Source: an uncultured Pseudomonadales bacterium (GTDB lineage Bacteria; Pseudomonadota; Gammaproteobacteria; Pseudomonadales; Azotimanducaceae). From it: 64,000 nucleotides of DNA. Positions 17,683 to 25,023 of this stretch are shown piece by piece. The stretch covers positions 3,084,132 through 3,148,131 of the forward strand of contig OY282519.1 of the NCBI GenBank assembly GCA_958296405.1. Reading direction: 5' to 3'. Numbering within the stretch: the stretch's first letter is position 1; every line of letters starts with the position of its first letter. The notes below the pieces were generated by a model. That model saw only the letters and a list, made by a program, of their open reading frames with translations. It did not search any database and had not been told where the DNA came from. A program made the translations under genes and the position numbers.

Positions 17683-18762
17683 GTGCGTTTCCTTGAAATC
17701 ATCGGCGGCTGGATCAACGACTACTTCTCCAACGAGGAGGCCATCTATCTAGTCGTCCTGCTCGCCGTTGCCTTCGGGGTGCTCATCGCCTTCGGCGCAG
17801 TGTTGGCGCCCATCCTCGCCGGCCTCGTGCTGGCGTTCCTGCTGCAAGCCATCGTCGCCCGCTTGGAGCGTTGGCGCATGCCGCACTTGGTGGCCGTGTG
17901 GCTCGTCTTCCTGTTCTTCATCGGCAGCGCCATCACCGTCGTGGTGGTGGTGGCGCCGCTCTTGTGGCGGCAACTGTCAGACTCGCTGGCGGCGATGCCC
18001 GATCTCATCGAACGGCTGCGGGCGGCCCTTGCGGATTTCGCCGGGGGGCAGCCAGGGCTTTTCTCGCCAGCCGTGGTGGATAGTTGGCTCATCACGTTGA
18101 ACGCGCAATTGACGGATTTGGGCGGGACGGCGCTGCAGGGGTTGGTGGCCCAGGTGCCCAACGTGTTTGCCGTGGTCATCTATCTGATCTTGCTGCCAAT
18201 ATCCGTGTTCTTCTTCCTGAAGGATCGGCATCGGCTGATCGCTTGGGTGGTCGCCTTGCTGCCAGACCGGCGCCCGCTGTTGAACCGGGTGGGGCGGGAG
18301 ATGAACGTGCAGATCGCCAACTACGTGCGCGGCAAGTTCATGGAAATCCTCATCGTTGGCAGCGCGAGCTTCATCGTCTTTGCCCTCTTGGGGCTCAACT
18401 ACGCGGCGCTGCTGGGGCTGTTGGTGGGCATTTCCGTGCTGGTGCCGTTCCTTGGCGCCGCGGTGGTCACCGTGCCGGTCGCCGCAGTCGCGTTCCTGCA
18501 GTGGGGCTGGTCGTGGGACTTCGCTTGGCTGATGGCCGCCTACGGCCTCATCCAAGCCTTGGACGGCAACGTGCTGGTGCCAGTGCTATTTTCCGAAGCA
18601 AATGACCTGCACCCCATCGTCATCATCATCGCCGTGCTTGCCTTCGGCGGTTTGTGGGGCTTCTGGGGCGTGTTCTTCGCGATCCCCCTCGCCACGCTCG
18701 TCAAAGCCATCTTCGCCGCTTGGCCAAGCCGCGCCACCACGCTGCCACAGCCAGAGACTTGA
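17683..18762 (+). CDS. AI-2E family transporter (PerM-like permease)
   Basis: A 359-residue inner-membrane protein with about eight hydrophobic segments, of the AI-2E/PerM family (UPF0118). Family features include the LLPISVFFFLKDRH segment and the C-terminal ALDGNVLVPVLF and LHPIVIIIAVLAFGGLWGFWG stretch. Members export or exchange small molecules or ions, so autoinducer-2 export should not be assumed. The GTG start at 17683 is five bases after tusA. The linkage BepA/TusA/PerM recurs in gammaproteobacteria. Confidence 0.88.
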   Translation: MRFLEIIGGWINDYFSNEEAIYLVVLLAVAFGVLIAFGAVLAPILAGLVLAFLLQAIVARLERWRMPHLVAVWLVFLFFIGSAITVVVVVAPLLWRQLSDSLAAMPDLIERLRAALADFAGGQPGLFSPAVVDSWLITLNAQLTDLGGTALQGLVAQVPNVFAVVIYLILLPISVFFFLKDRHRLIAWVVALLPDRRPLLNRVGREMNVQIANYVRGKFMEILIVGSASFIVFALLGLNYAALLGLLVGISVLVPFLGAAVVTVPVAAVAFLQWGWSWDFAWLMAAYGLIQALDGNVLVPVLFSEANDLHPIVIIIAVLAFGGLWGFWGVFFAIPLATLVKAIFAAWPSRATTLPQPET

Positions 18763-18780
18763 GGCCAATCCAGTTCGCGA

Positions 18781-19497
18781 ATGACGCGGCGCAGCGTCGA
18801 TTCCCAACAACGGACGCTGCGCTTGGCTAGCGCCGACAAAGACGGCAGAGCACCCCGCGTGGCAACCGATGGCGAGCCGCCGCGTTGGCCTGCGTCGCCC
18901 CTCACCGAGCCGCATCGGGCGGCGGGGCAGCTCGGCACGCGCATCCACATTGTCGGCATGAGCTCGTCCGGCAAGACAACGCTCGCCGCTCGCTTGGCCA
19001 AGGCCAAGGGCTTGACCGTCGTGGACTTGGACGCGCTCAACTGGCTCCCCGGTTGGGTGGGGCTCAACGAAACAGACCCGCCGGCGTTGGAGCGCCGTTT
19101 CCGCGCCGCCACTAGCGGCGAACGTTGGGTGACCGCGGGTTCATACAGCGCGATCGCGCAGCGCGCCTTTTGGGGGCGCGTGGAGACGCTCATCTGGCTG
19201 GACCTGCCGGTGAGCCTCTGCATGTGGCGGATGCTGCGGCGCTCTTGGCATCGCTGGCGCACCGGCGAGCTGCTTTGGGGCACCAACCGGGAGCGTTTCT
19301 GGCCGCAGCTTTTGGTATGGCGCCAAGCGGATTCCCTGCTCTGGTGGATCGTCACCCAGCATCGCCGCCGCCGTCGGCAGACCCTCGCGGCCACGGCGAA
19401 CCCGCGTTGGGCGCACATTCGCTTCGTGCGCCTGCTCAGCAGCCGAGACGTCGAGGCGTTCGCGCAAGGCGTGGAGCGCTTGGAAGACATTGAGTGA
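18781..19497 (+). CDS. P-loop kinase resembling topology-modulation/adenylate kinase-like proteins
   Basis: A 238-residue protein whose recognisable domain begins near residue 54. The Walker A loop GMSSSGKT (59-66) follows a strand (RIHIVG). The VVDLDALNWLPGW segment and the late WILVS-like strand (LIWLDLPVSLCMWR) match the group of small nucleoside-kinase-like P-loop proteins called DNA topology modulation proteins (FlaR-like). Residues 1-50 look non-conserved, so the true start may be later (GTG near 18862), but no internal start has a good ribosome site. It lies 18 bases after the PerM-like gene. Confidence 0.7.
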   Translation: MTRRSVDSQQRTLRLASADKDGRAPRVATDGEPPRWPASPLTEPHRAAGQLGTRIHIVGMSSSGKTTLAARLAKAKGLTVVDLDALNWLPGWVGLNETDPPALERRFRAATSGERWVTAGSYSAIAQRAFWGRVETLIWLDLPVSLCMWRMLRRSWHRWRTGELLWGTNRERFWPQLLVWRQADSLLWWIVTQHRRRRRQTLAATANPRWAHIRFVRLLSSRDVEAFAQGVERLEDIE

Positions 19498-19570
19498 GAT
19501 GGCATCGGCAAGTGCGGCGCCTCCGGCGGGCCTTGCGCCTCAACGGCGGCTAGGTGCCCGTCACAGAGCG

Positions 19571-19608
19571 CTGCCGTGGCAGGGCACGTGGAGTCTCGAT
19601 GCCTGCCG
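19571..19608. repeat. imperfect direct repeat, left copy
   Basis: This 38-base segment matches 20570-20607 at 33 of 38 positions; the shared core is CGTGGAGTCTCG. The two copies flank the HhH-GPD-like gene. A shorter related piece (CTGCCGTGGCA) occurs near 29031. Confidence 0.7.
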
Positions 19609-19681
19609 GCGGCGCCCGCACCGCGGTGGTGCCAACTGTCCAGTCGGCGGCGCTTTTCGGCACCGAACTACGACTGCTGGG

Positions 19682-20287
19682 CTAGTCTGTCGGAGGGGTG
19701 TGGCCAGATTGGCGACAGTACTCCCACAGGATACAGTCCACTTCCCACTGCCTGAGGCTGAACTCAGTAGCAAGGAACTCGACAAGAGCATCGACGTCGG
19801 TGGAGCATTCGTTGGCGCAACGCACTAGCCACACATCATCCTTAGAGATGTCTGCGACACCCGTAATCATTGCCAAGTGCCTCACGGTCACCTTGCCGAT
19901 ATAGGGTAGTTCCATGAGGACGTCCTTGCCGCCTTCCTGAACGCGAACCTTGAAATTCTCGTAGCCTTCCTTTGCAATTGCTTTGGCACCTTTCAAGAAA
20001 CCGTTGATCTTTCGTAGGTTCTTGATTGGAAAGCTGCTTAAGTCGCCGGCGTTGACAACTCTCATTTCTGCAACATCTGACAACTCGAAGCCCTTGAACG
20101 ATTTGGCTAAGGCTCTGTCGTGACTCCAGACCACAGTGGTCCTGAAGCCACTGGCAAACACCACATGGCAGTATTCGCCAAGAAAAGAAGTCGCCTCAAG
20201 CGAGTCGAAGTCGTGCGGCGTGTATGTGGGTTTGGCGACGACTTCCCTAGCCGCCCGGAACATTCGCTTGGCTTTCTCTCTATCCAC
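19682..20287 (-). CDS. HhH-GPD-like protein, possible DNA glycosylase
   Basis: A 201-residue protein ending in a helix-hairpin-helix region (LPYIGKVTVRHLA at 127-139), followed by ITGVADISKDDVWLVR, where Asp150 or Asp151 sits where DNA glycosylases of the endonuclease III superfamily carry the catalytic Asp. The terminal VDCILWEYC helix also fits. Residues 1-120 are unlike classical glycosylases. No iron-sulfur cysteine cluster is evident. I chose the GTG at 20287 because AAGGA lies upstream; a longer reading reaches 20455 but passes through the poly-G tract. Flanking direct repeats and a more A+T-rich sequence than the neighbours suggest acquisition by transfer. Confidence 0.65.
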   Translation of the reverse strand: MDREKAKRMFRAAREVVAKPTYTPHDFDSLEATSFLGEYCHVVFASGFRTTVVWSHDRALAKSFKGFELSDVAEMRVVNAGDLSSFPIKNLRKINGFLKGAKAIAKEGYENFKVRVQEGGKDVLMELPYIGKVTVRHLAMITGVADISKDDVWLVRCANECSTDVDALVEFLATEFSLRQWEVDCILWEYCRQSGHTPPTD

Positions 20288-20335
20288 CGTTTTGGTCCTT
20301 CGATCGCGGGAAAGGGTTAATGGCGCCCAGCATAA

Positions 20336-20351
20336 GGGGGGGGGGGGGGGG
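20336..20351. repeat. poly-G tract, 16 G
   Basis: Sixteen consecutive G residues lie 49 bases upstream of the GTG start of the HhH-GPD-like gene (read as C on its coding strand). Long homopolymers of this kind change length by slippage and can switch expression or the reading frame of an alternative longer start. Confidence 0.95.
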
Positions 20352-20569
20352 TCAAGCGTTTGGTGAGCGGAACTCGCATGGCGCTGTTGGAACCACGCTT
20401 TGATGCGGCGTAATGTCGTGCTGCCTCGATCCCCTCTAAGATCCGCAGCCGTCACAGCGCCTCCATGTCCTCCGTCCCCTCCACCTGCATCTCAGGTGGA
20501 ACGCCCTGTCTTGCGCGAACATCCGCATCGTTCGATCGTCCATGACTGTTCAACTCATAGGCTGCCGAA

Positions 20570-20607
20570 CTGCCGCGGCATGGCGCGTGGAGTCTCGGTG
20601 CCCGCCG
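20570..20607. repeat. imperfect direct repeat, right copy
   Basis: Second copy of the 38-base repeat described at 19571-19608, same orientation, 33 of 38 identical. It lies 105 bases upstream of dapA. Confidence 0.7.
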
Positions 20608-20712
20608 CCAGCTCGCGCGCCGCGGCCCGCGCTGCACATCAGCTTGAGAGCAGCGCGCTGCGGCCTTACCATAGCCGGCGTTCTCGACGCGCACTCTAGC
20701 TAGGGGGCCGCC

Positions 20713-21591
20713 ATGCTTTGGGGAAGCATCGTCGCGCTGATCACGCCAATGCGGGCGAGCGGCTCGGTGGATTGGGCCGCCCTCGACGCGCTCATCGATT
20801 GGCAGATTGAGTCTGGCACGCACGGCATCGTGTCGGTCGGCACCACCGGGGAGTCTGCAACGCTGGACGCCGAAGAGCACAAGCAGGTGGTGCGGCGCAC
20901 CATCGAGCGCGCCGCCGGGCGCGTTCCCGTCATCGCCGGCACCGGCGCCAACTCCACCGCCGAGGCCATTGAGCTGACTGCCGCCGCGGCCGAGGCCGGC
21001 GCGGATGCCTGCCTGCTCGTCACGCCGTACTACAACAAGCCGCCGCCCGAGGGGTTGTATCAACACTACAAGGCCATCGCCGAAGCGGTGGATGTGCCGA
21101 TCGTGCTCTACAACGTGCCGCCGCGCACAGCCTGCGACATGCAGCCCGACACGGTGGCGCGCTGCGCTGCGCTGCCCAACGTCATCGGCCTGAAGGAAGC
21201 CTGCGGCGACGCAGAGCGCGTGGCGGCGGTGTTGGACGCGGTAGCGGACGACAGCTTTCGCGTGGTCTCTGGCGAAGACGCCCAAACTTTGGAGATGATG
21301 GAGTTGGGTGCCACCGGCGCCATCTCCGTCACCGCCAACGTGTTGCCGAAGGAGATGTCCGAGTTCTGCACAGCCTTCTTGGAAGGGGATGCAGGGCGCG
21401 CCCGGGAGCTAGACGCGCGGCTGCAGCCCATTCACGACATCCTGTTCGTTGAGACGAGCCCCATTCCCACGAAGTGGGCGCTGCACATGCTCGGCAAGGT
21501 GGACGTCGGCATCCGGCTGCCCTTGGTGCCGCTGTCCGCAGCGCATGTCGGCGAATTGCGCGCGAGGCTCGCCAACATCGGCGCGCTGTGA
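20713..21591 (+). CDS. dapA: 4-hydroxy-tetrahydrodipicolinate synthase
   Basis: A 292-residue aldolase condensing pyruvate with aspartate semialdehyde, the first committed step of diaminopimelate and lysine synthesis. Key residues are in place: Thr44-Thr45 in SVGTTGES, Tyr133 in VLYNVPPRT, Arg138 in that segment, and the Schiff-base Lys161 in GLKEACGD. Length equals E. coli DapA. The stop overlaps the GTG of the next gene, bamC, an arrangement conserved in gammaproteobacteria. Confidence 0.95.
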   Translation: MLWGSIVALITPMRASGSVDWAALDALIDWQIESGTHGIVSVGTTGESATLDAEEHKQVVRRTIERAAGRVPVIAGTGANSTAEAIELTAAAAEAGADACLLVTPYYNKPPPEGLYQHYKAIAEAVDVPIVLYNVPPRTACDMQPDTVARCAALPNVIGLKEACGDAERVAAVLDAVADDSFRVVSGEDAQTLEMMELGATGAISVTANVLPKEMSEFCTAFLEGDAGRARELDARLQPIHDILFVETSPIPTKWALHMLGKVDVGIRLPLVPLSAAHVGELRARLANIGAL

Positions 21592-22676
21592 GCGTTCCAA
21601 GGCTGCTCGCGCCGGCGACGCTGGTCGGCTTGCTTGCCGGCTGCGCTTGGCTGAGTGACGACTCTGGGCTCGTCCGCGACGCCTCCGACGACTATGTGAA
21701 GGCGCGCCAAGCGCCGCCGCTAGTCATCCCCGAAGACATCGAAGCCTCGCCGGTGCAGGACACTTGGGTCATTCCCAACATCGACGAGCGGCCCTTGGCG
21801 CGGCTGTTTCCAGACCGAGCGCCGCGGCCCGACGCGATTTTCGGCGCCAACGACGACGCGGTGAAGATTCAGAAGCTGGGCGGTCGGCAATGGCTGGTGA
21901 TGGCCAGCGAACCGCCCAAGGTGTGGCCAGTGGTGAAGCAGTTCCTCGCCGACAATGGCGTCGCGGCGGCCGCCGAGTTTCCCGAAGCCGGACGCATTGA
22001 TGGCGAATGGCTCGCCATCGGCAACGGAGAGCAGCGCGACGTGGTGCGCGCTGCGCTGCGTGAAGACACCGACAGCGGGCCGGGGCGCAAGCGCGTGCGC
22101 TTCAAGCTGGAGCATGGCATTCGCCAAGGCTCTTCCGAGTTGCACGCGCGCTACGAGAATGAGGCCTTGGACGCGCCCGCCGAAGGTTGGCCGGAAGCAT
22201 CGCCATCCGCGCTTGTCGAGGAACAGCTGCTGCACGAGTTCGGCGCCTACTACGGCGCCGGCATGGCGACCGAATCGGTCTCGATGGTGGCGCTCGACAT
22301 CGCCAGCGAACGCAAGGCCATCGTGGAGCGCGATGCCGAGGGCTACCCGTTGCTGCGCCTCAACGTGGACTTCGAGCGCGCTTGGGCGGTGATCGGCCAA
22401 GCCTTGCAGCGCGCCGAAATGACGGTGAAGGAACTGGAGCGCGATGCGGGGCTCTTCCATGTGGAAGTGGATTCGCGCCAATTGCGCGGCAAGGGGCCGT
22501 CGCTGTTCGCGCGCATCCTGCCGGGAGACAGCGGCGCCAAGATGCAGCCGTTCCATATTCGCATCGCCACCAGCCCCACTGCGCAGCTCGTGCAAGTGTT
22601 CGAGCCCGAGGGGCGGCCGGCGTCGCAAGAGGTGAGCCAACAGATTCTGGTCATGCTGCGTGAGTTCGCCACCTGA
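21588..22676 (+). CDS. bamC: outer membrane assembly lipoprotein BamC
   Basis: A 362-residue lipoprotein with a short signal and lipobox LLAGC (Cys19), followed by the unstructured BamC N-terminal region. Two helix-grip domains are recognisable (residues about 95-205, with QWLVMASEPPKVWPVVKQFL, and about 245-355, with PLLRLNVDFERAWAVIGQAL). BamC (NlpB) is a non-essential subunit of the BAM complex that folds beta-barrel proteins. The GTG at 21588 overlaps the dapA stop (GTGA), so translation is coupled. Confidence 0.9.
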   Translation: MSVPRLLAPATLVGLLAGCAWLSDDSGLVRDASDDYVKARQAPPLVIPEDIEASPVQDTWVIPNIDERPLARLFPDRAPRPDAIFGANDDAVKIQKLGGRQWLVMASEPPKVWPVVKQFLADNGVAAAAEFPEAGRIDGEWLAIGNGEQRDVVRAALREDTDSGPGRKRVRFKLEHGIRQGSSELHARYENEALDAPAEGWPEASPSALVEEQLLHEFGAYYGAGMATESVSMVALDIASERKAIVERDAEGYPLLRLNVDFERAWAVIGQALQRAEMTVKELERDAGLFHVEVDSRQLRGKGPSLFARILPGDSGAKMQPFHIRIATSPTAQLVQVFEPEGRPASQEVSQQILVMLREFAT

Positions 22677-23460
22677 CGCGGGAGGCGTGGGCAGCAGCAC
22701 CCTACGCATCGCTTCCCTAGGCTCCGGCAGCGGCGGCAACGGCACCCTCGTCGCCGGCGGCGACGCCATCATCCTGATCGACTGCGGCTTCAGCCTGAAG
22801 AACGCATGGGCGCGGCTGTTGCGCCGCGGCGTGTCGCCGGAGCAATTGACCGCCATTTTGGTGACCCACGAACACACGGACCACATCAGTGGCGTCACCG
22901 CGCTGGCGCACCGCTTCCGCAAGCCGGTGCATCTTTCTCGCGGCACCCTGCGGGCGCTGCCGAAACTCGACGCCGCCCTTGCCCGCCCGTTCAACAGCGG
23001 CGCGACGTTTGCTTTGGGGGCGCTGAGCGTGCGCTCGGTCACCGTGCCCCATGATGCCCGCGAGCCCACGCAGTTCGTGTTTCGCCACGGCGACGCGCAG
23101 CTAGGCGTGCTGACGGACACCGGCGCCATCACGCCCCATGTGCGCGCCGGCTTCCAAGGCTCGACGGCGCTGTTTCTTGAAAGCAACCACGACCGCGGCA
23201 TGCTTTTGCGAGGAGGCTACCCGCCACACCTCAAGCGCCGCATCGCTAGCGACCACGGCCACCTCTCAAACGACCAAGCGGCCGAGTTCCTGAGCGACGT
23301 GATGCACGACGGCCTGACGCATGTGATCGTCGGCCACGTCAGCGAGCAGAACAACAGCGCAGCGTGCCTTGAGGCGACGTTCGCCCCCTTCCGGGAACAA
23401 TTGCGCGCGTTGCGCTTTGCCACCCAAGATGACGGCTTGGACTGGTTGGAGGTGGGGTGA
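22660..23460 (+). CDS. MBL-fold metallo-hydrolase, YycJ/WalJ-like
   Basis: A 266-residue metallo-beta-lactamase-fold hydrolase with the dinuclear metal motif THEHTDH (69-75), preceded by the IILIDCGFSLKN segment. This type (YycJ/WalJ-like, double-strand DNA exonuclease or phosphodiesterase) often follows bamC in gammaproteobacteria. The start GTG at 22660 lies inside the end of bamC; a GTG at 22687 would also give a complete domain. Remaining metal ligands include His219-type residues in LTHVIVGHVSEQNN. Confidence 0.87.
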   Translation: MSSPPDAGGVGSSTLRIASLGSGSGGNGTLVAGGDAIILIDCGFSLKNAWARLLRRGVSPEQLTAILVTHEHTDHISGVTALAHRFRKPVHLSRGTLRALPKLDAALARPFNSGATFALGALSVRSVTVPHDAREPTQFVFRHGDAQLGVLTDTGAITPHVRAGFQGSTALFLESNHDRGMLLRGGYPPHLKRRIASDHGHLSNDQAAEFLSDVMHDGLTHVIVGHVSEQNNSAACLEATFAPFREQLRALRFATQDDGLDWLEVG

Positions 23461-23564
23461 GCGCTGGCTGCCCAATGCCGGAGCGGCTGTCGCCGGCCAT
23501 TTCCGGGCCGAATAGCGCCACACCGCGGCGGGCACGTTTCCCGTCGTTGCATTGGAGGGCTGTC

Positions 23565-24161
23565 TTGCAAGTTGGAAAACGTATCTACTGCATCGAAGGA
23601 CACTGGAACTACGGCTCGGGTAAGACCGAGCCGTCGGTCGAACCAATCCTGCAGATGCTAGCTGGTTTGGGGCACTGGCCGTACGCTCGACGTGACTGCG
23701 CGACTGTGGAAGAGATGCAGTATTGGATCCGTCAGGAATGGAACCTGCTCGATGAAGGCTCGGTGCTCTATTTCGCAACGCACGGAGAAAGGGGACGGAT
23801 ATGGTTATCCGACGAATACTCCGTGGATGTGGCGGGAATCAATGCGAATTGCACCAACTGCTGGGTTCATTTCGGCGGTTGCAATGTCCTCTCCGTTCAC
23901 GAGGACAGCGTCCGAGACCTCATGTCCAAGTCGGGAGCCACCGTGGTGTCCGGCTACGCAGCCGAGGCTGGATGGGCAGACATCACACGGCCGCCCGCCC
24001 TCGCTCTCGAAATGATGCTTTTCTCCTCAGCAGCTGCCAGCAACGTCCGCGTTGATGACGGTCGCTCACGTCCCAGGTTGAAGAACATCGCCGACAAACT
24101 CATTAGTCGGTTTCCAGACTGCGGGTTTCGATTGCATACGAAAGAGAGTATGGGATTATAG
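23565..24161 (+). CDS. small protein with caspase-like His/Cys pair
   Basis: A 198-residue protein. The TTG at 23565 has an excellent site (GGAGGG, five-base spacing); a longer reading from 23457 has none. A strand ending in LYFATHG places His73, and WVHFGGCNVLS places Cys106, the order and setting of the catalytic dyad in caspase-like (C14/CHAT) peptidases. Later, the ATVVSGYAAEAGWADITRPPALALEMML region fits a strand-helix pair of that fold. It could also be a member of an uncharacterised DUF with the same fold. It follows the metallo-hydrolase gene, with 104 bases between. No signal peptide. Confidence 0.6.
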   Translation: MQVGKRIYCIEGHWNYGSGKTEPSVEPILQMLAGLGHWPYARRDCATVEEMQYWIRQEWNLLDEGSVLYFATHGERGRIWLSDEYSVDVAGINANCTNCWVHFGGCNVLSVHEDSVRDLMSKSGATVVSGYAAEAGWADITRPPALALEMMLFSSAAASNVRVDDGRSRPRLKNIADKLISRFPDCGFRLHTKESMGL

Positions 24162-24197
24162 CGCTCTCTTACAACAAACACCCGCAACAGCGAAACA

Positions 24198-24222
24198 GGC
24201 GCTGTCCCGTGTGAGCAGCGCC
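24198..24222. other. stem-loop between caspase-like and SPOR genes
   Basis: A 7-bp perfect stem (GGCGCTG and CAGCGCC) with an 11-base loop lies 37 bases after the stop at 24161. No T-run follows on either strand, so it is not a standard terminator; it may mark a Rho-dependent end or be chance. Confidence 0.3.
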
Positions 24223-24302
24223 TCCCATAGCGTTGGACAGTCCCGCTCCGGCATCCCGCCCCGTTTCAAGCTAGAATCCACCTTCGCCTCATCGGAACCT
24301 CC

Positions 24303-25022
24303 ATGCTCGGTTCACAGCGCCTTGCCCTTGCCTTGCTGTTCGCCGCCACCGTGCCTGCGGCGGCGCAAGAGGTGGATTTTTGGGTCTCCATCGGGAGCTT
24401 CAAGTCCTTCGAGGCTGCGCAGCGCTTGCAGGTCGAGGCCGCGCAGACGTTGGCCGAGCCGGTGCAGACGCTCGCGGCCGAAGTGGCCGGGCGGGCAGTG
24501 TTCCGCGTTGTCGGCGGGCCTTATGGCAGCCGCGCCGCGGCGGACGAACGCGCCCGCCGGGCGCAAACGAGCGGCTACCCGGACGCTTGGGTGTTGCGGG
24601 CGCAAGGGCTGGCCACCGCTGGCGCCGAGATCACGCCCGCCGCGCAAGGGTTGATGGTGGATGCCCCGCCCCTCAGTGCAGGGTTTGGGGAGGACGCGGC
24701 CCTCGATCTCGACTTGGCGGACTTGGCCGATTTCGACGAGTTTGCGGACCTCGCGAGCCGCGCCGCGCTTGACGACCCAGACGCACTGCAGAGCTTGGCG
24801 GCGACGCCACCGGCGCGGCCGGAAGGCTCGTTCATCGAACCCACGGAAGAGCCGGCATGGGAGGCGCCACCCGGCTTCAAGCTGCATCGCCTGCACCGCG
24901 CCGGTGACGGCCCCGCCGCGGCGCCGCTCCCTGCTGACGCGGACGAGCCAAGCCGAACGCATGGGGTGATGTGCAAACTCACCGGCTGGCTGCCATTCGT
25001 CAAGTCCTGCGGCAACACCTGA
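24303..25022 (+). CDS. SPOR-domain periplasmic protein
   Basis: A 239-residue exported protein with a signal peptide ending near residue 21 (Ala-Ala-Ala-Gln). A SPOR domain (about 25-100) follows, with VDFWVSIGSFKSFEAAQRLQ at its start and the GGPYGSRAAADERA segment later. SPOR domains bind glycan strands denuded of peptides at division sites or cell poles. The rest is an acidic, Ala/Asp-rich, probably disordered tail with two late cysteines. The stop is directly followed by the GTG of the DUF5916 gene, so the two are cotranscribed. Confidence 0.78.
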   Translation: MLGSQRLALALLFAATVPAAAQEVDFWVSIGSFKSFEAAQRLQVEAAQTLAEPVQTLAAEVAGRAVFRVVGGPYGSRAAADERARRAQTSGYPDAWVLRAQGLATAGAEITPAAQGLMVDAPPLSAGFGEDAALDLDLADLADFDEFADLASRAALDDPDALQSLAATPPARPEGSFIEPTEEPAWEAPPGFKLHRLHRAGDGPAAAPLPADADEPSRTHGVMCKLTGWLPFVKSCGNT

Positions 25023-25023
25023 C

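Larger units (their letters stand above)
20288..20712. other. intergenic between HhH-GPD-like gene and dapA
   Basis: About 425 bases contain the poly-G tract (20336-20351) and the right copy of the direct repeat (20570-20607). No gene is recognisable; the divergent promoters for both neighbours must lie here. Confidence 0.5.
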
